Assembly: GCF_009002475.1 (NCBI RefSeq)
Contig: NZ_AP019860.1
Coordinates: forward strand, 9,111,547-9,175,546
DNA from: Candidatus Uabimicrobium amorphum
Lineage (GTDB): Bacteria > Planctomycetota > Uabimicrobiia > Uabimicrobiales > Uabimicrobiaceae
Reading direction: 5' to 3'
Length of the DNA stretch: 64,000 nucleotides
This document shows, one piece after another, positions 62,440-64,000 of the stretch (the stretch's first letter is position 1; each line of letters opens with the position of its first letter). Below the pieces are notes generated by a model. That model was not told where the DNA came from and did no database searches. It saw only the letters and a list, made by a program, of their open reading frames with translations. Both the position numbers and the translations under genes were made by a program.

Positions 62440-62549
62440 AATTACTTTAGCTCCAAGCCAATGACGCTTCGGAAATCTTGGGGTACGCTACTGTTCAATG
62501 GCTGAGTCTGGCACCGATTTTGAAAAAGTTAATTGCCGAGGAGGTGACA

Positions 62550-62723
62550 ATGAAACCAATTGAAATTGTTAATGAAGGTGAAGAAAAAGCCTATAGTCCT
62601 GAAGGTGTAGACTTGACTCTTATTCGTTAGATGAAGTCTCTCACTCCTACGGAAAGACTTCAATATTTACAAGATCATATAAATGTAATGCAAAGGTTAC
62701 AAAGTGCAACAAAAATCAACTAA
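62550..62723 (+). pseudogene. Small protein gene with internal stop, partner of the nucleotidyltransferase
   Basis: ATG at 62550 behind a perfect GAGGAGGTGA site. Reads 26 residues ending VDLTLIR, then TAG at 62628-62630, then continues in frame for 30 residues (MKSLTPTERLQYLQDHINVM) to TAA at 62721. Small proteins of the form GVDLTLIRWML-LTPxERL are commonly encoded just before this type of nucleotidyltransferase, so the TAG probably replaces a Trp TGG. It overlaps the next frame by 20 bases. Family recall is from memory. Confidence 0.65.
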
Positions 62724-63194
62724 TTTCTTTCGTATATTTGAAATTCTAAATAAGCATAATGTGGAATATATTGTTATTGGTGGAGTAAGTGCTGTAATTA
62801 ATGGTGCTCCAGTAACAACTTTTGATTTGATTTAGTGCATAATCGAGACCCACAAAATTTACAGAGTCTTGAAAAAGCATTAGATGAGCTAAACACCTCC
62901 TACAGAACAAGGCGCGGTATAGTTATAAAACCTGATGTTTCTGGCCTTGCGTCTTCAGGGCACCATTTATTGACTACAGATGAAGGACTTCTTGATTTAC
63001 TGGGAACCTTTGGTAATGGACAAGACTACAATGACCTTTTACCAAATTCTCATTTAATGCAAATAGGAGAAATACAAGTTCGCGTTCAAAGTCTACAAAG
63101 CCTGATTGAACTAAAAAAAGAAATTGGTAGAGAAAAAGATAAAGCTGTTCTTCCCATACTCATCCAGACACTTAAAGAGCATAAAAACGATTAG
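62704..63194 (+). pseudogene. Nucleotidyltransferase (MNT/AbiEii-like) broken by a frameshift
   Basis: GTG at 62704 opens a frame with VEYIVIGGVSAVINGAPVTTFD, the GG motif of the nucleotidyltransferase fold. At about 62830 the frame runs into TAG; a one-base insertion there restores the DLD of TTFDLDLVHNRDPQNL and continues through 119 more residues to 63194. GG and DxD are otherwise intact. The lesion is thus a single missing base in a T-rich sequence, compatible with a real frameshift or a sequencing error. Related proteins act as toxins in toxin-antitoxin pairs or as antibiotic-type NTases. Confidence 0.75.
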
Positions 63195-63451
63195 CATAAA
63201 ACCATTGCATTTATCCAAACCGCTTCCTAATAATCCGTATACTTCCCAAACATTTTTCACCTGTTTCTGAAACATATATACATAATACACGTATTTTTTT
63301 TATGTCTACTACATATGTCAAATACTTGCAATATCAAGGGAGGAAGTGCCAAATGTTTTTTTTGAAAGTCTTTCGCTTTTTTTGACAGATGAAACAGAAT
63401 AGATAGAATAATCACAATCTATCGTTGGAAATCGCTTTGAATGATACTTAA

Positions 63452-64000
63452 CTATTTTTTCGTGGCAATAAATATAGCTCGCTTGGGGGCGGGGTAGCCT
63501 TCGATGGTTTTACTGGTGTCTTGTGGATCGAGAAAGTCGCGTAGTGATTCAAACGTCATCCACTTCGTTGCGCGTTGTTCATGTAATGACGTAGTGCTAA
63601 CGTCGACGAGTTCGATATCAATAAAACCACAGCGCTTTAACCACGCTTCTAATGTAAGGCAGCTCGGGATAAACCATACATTGCGCATTTTTGCGTAGCG
63701 TTTTTCTGGAAGTAAGGTTTGTCCATTTTCGCCGTCGATGACTAGAGTTTCTAGTATGAGTTGTCCGTGGTGTTTTAGGCATGACTTCAGATGATAAAGG
63801 TGATCAATTGGTGAACGGCGATGATACAACACTCCCATGGAAAAAACGCTGTCAAATGCTCGCAAATCCATAGGCACATCTTCTATTTTTAGAGGTAAAA
63901 CATAGGCCGGTACTTGTGGTAAATATTTGGCAAATATTTGGTACTGCATTATATATAGTGGCAATGGATCTATTCCCACCACTAAGTTGGCACCACTACC
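63452..64000 (-). CDS. cmoB: tRNA U34 carboxymethyltransferase CmoB (5' part outside window)
   Basis: Frame is open to the window edge, so the N-terminal portion is missing; about 182 residues are present. CmoB transfers a carboxymethyl group from carboxy-SAM to 5-hydroxyuridine at tRNA position 34. Diagnostic segments: VVGIDPLPLYIMQYQ (SAM-binding), SMGVLYHRRSPIDHLYHLK, ETLVIDGE, KRYAKMRNVWFIPS, RATKWMTFESL and EGYPAPKRAI. Gap 63195-63451 before it contains no visible gene. Confidence 0.93.
   Translation of the reverse strand, partial: GSGANLVVGIDPLPLYIMQYQIFAKYLPQVPAYVLPLKIEDVPMDLRAFDSVFSMGVLYHRRSPIDHLYHLKSCLKHHGQLILETLVIDGENGQTLLPEKRYAKMRNVWFIPSCLTLEAWLKRCGFIDIELVDVSTTSLHEQRATKWMTFESLRDFLDPQDTSKTIEGYPAPKRAIFIATKK

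Noticed and set aside
62835..63194. Independent 119-residue gene starting at GTG 62835
   Set aside because: It is the downstream part of the frameshifted nucleotidyltransferase; it has no own ribosome-binding site and lacks the GG motif.
1..64000. tRNA or rRNA genes
   Set aside because: No cloverleaf with a T-loop GGTTCRAATCC-like sequence and no rRNA-like segment was recognised on either strand by eye; a tRNAscan run would be decisive.

Overview
The window looks like a low-GC (roughly 40%) member of the Planctomycetota. Evidence: many Hanks-type Ser/Thr kinases fused to formylglycine-generating-enzyme (FGE/sulfatase-modifying) domains or FG-GAP ectodomains, FHA, PP2C and CHAT-type signalling genes, a planctomycete-style kinase whose DFG is DWG, and large repeat-rich proteins. 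A Candidatus Uabimicrobium-like lineage would fit, but that is inference from gene style, not a database match.

Layout. 1-1557: partial NhaC-type antiporter with an unusual N-terminal repeat region. 1708-4578: kinase-FGE protein. 4765-19035: eight tightly packed minus-strand genes (membrane-anchored protein, PP2C, VWA, FHA, kinase, pseudokinase/beta-sandwich giant, CHAT-like protein, FHA) that look like one phospho-signalling operon resembling an elaborated TerY-P (VWA/PP2C/kinase) triad. 19293-20273: LRR protein, followed by a MITE. 20566-24603: polyamine operon (SpeD-SpeE fusion, SpeA, SpeB) taking arginine to spermidine. 24871-28021: about 3.1 kb without credible protein genes, holding five paralogous minus-strand non-coding RNA units plus a sixth unit that carries a 38-copy 25-bp tandem array. 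All six have the same promoter architecture (TTGCAA-N17-TACATT or TACTAT) and a covarying 3' hairpin. This is the strongest candidate for something undescribed.

28275-31749: secreted protein, isochorismatase-like hydrolase, esterase and secreted papain-like protease. 31803-35619: ABC exporter operon whose permease is fused to an alpha/beta hydrolase. 35994-38075: acidic zinc-ribbon protein with 14 E-x-T-x-x-L/V motifs, a possible phosphothreonine scaffold for FHA proteins. 38926-40923: EF-G-like GTPase. 41005-46457: type IV pilus genes pilT, pilC and a PilS/PilR-like pair. 46606-50624: second kinase-FGE protein with a secreted HEAT-repeat protein. 50668-57777: receptor-like kinase with a calcium-type FG-GAP ectodomain in an operon with two unknown genes and a tandem universal stress protein. 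58012-60306: divergent membrane kinase. 60321-63194: accessory patch of short repeats, an AAA ATPase/winged-helix gene and a decayed nucleotidyltransferase pair. 63452-64000: partial cmoB.

Common thread: at least five apparently active Ser/Thr kinases, one clear pseudokinase, one PP2C, two FHA proteins and a potential multivalent phospho-scaffold sit within 60 kb. No rRNA, tRNA or CRISPR array was recognised.
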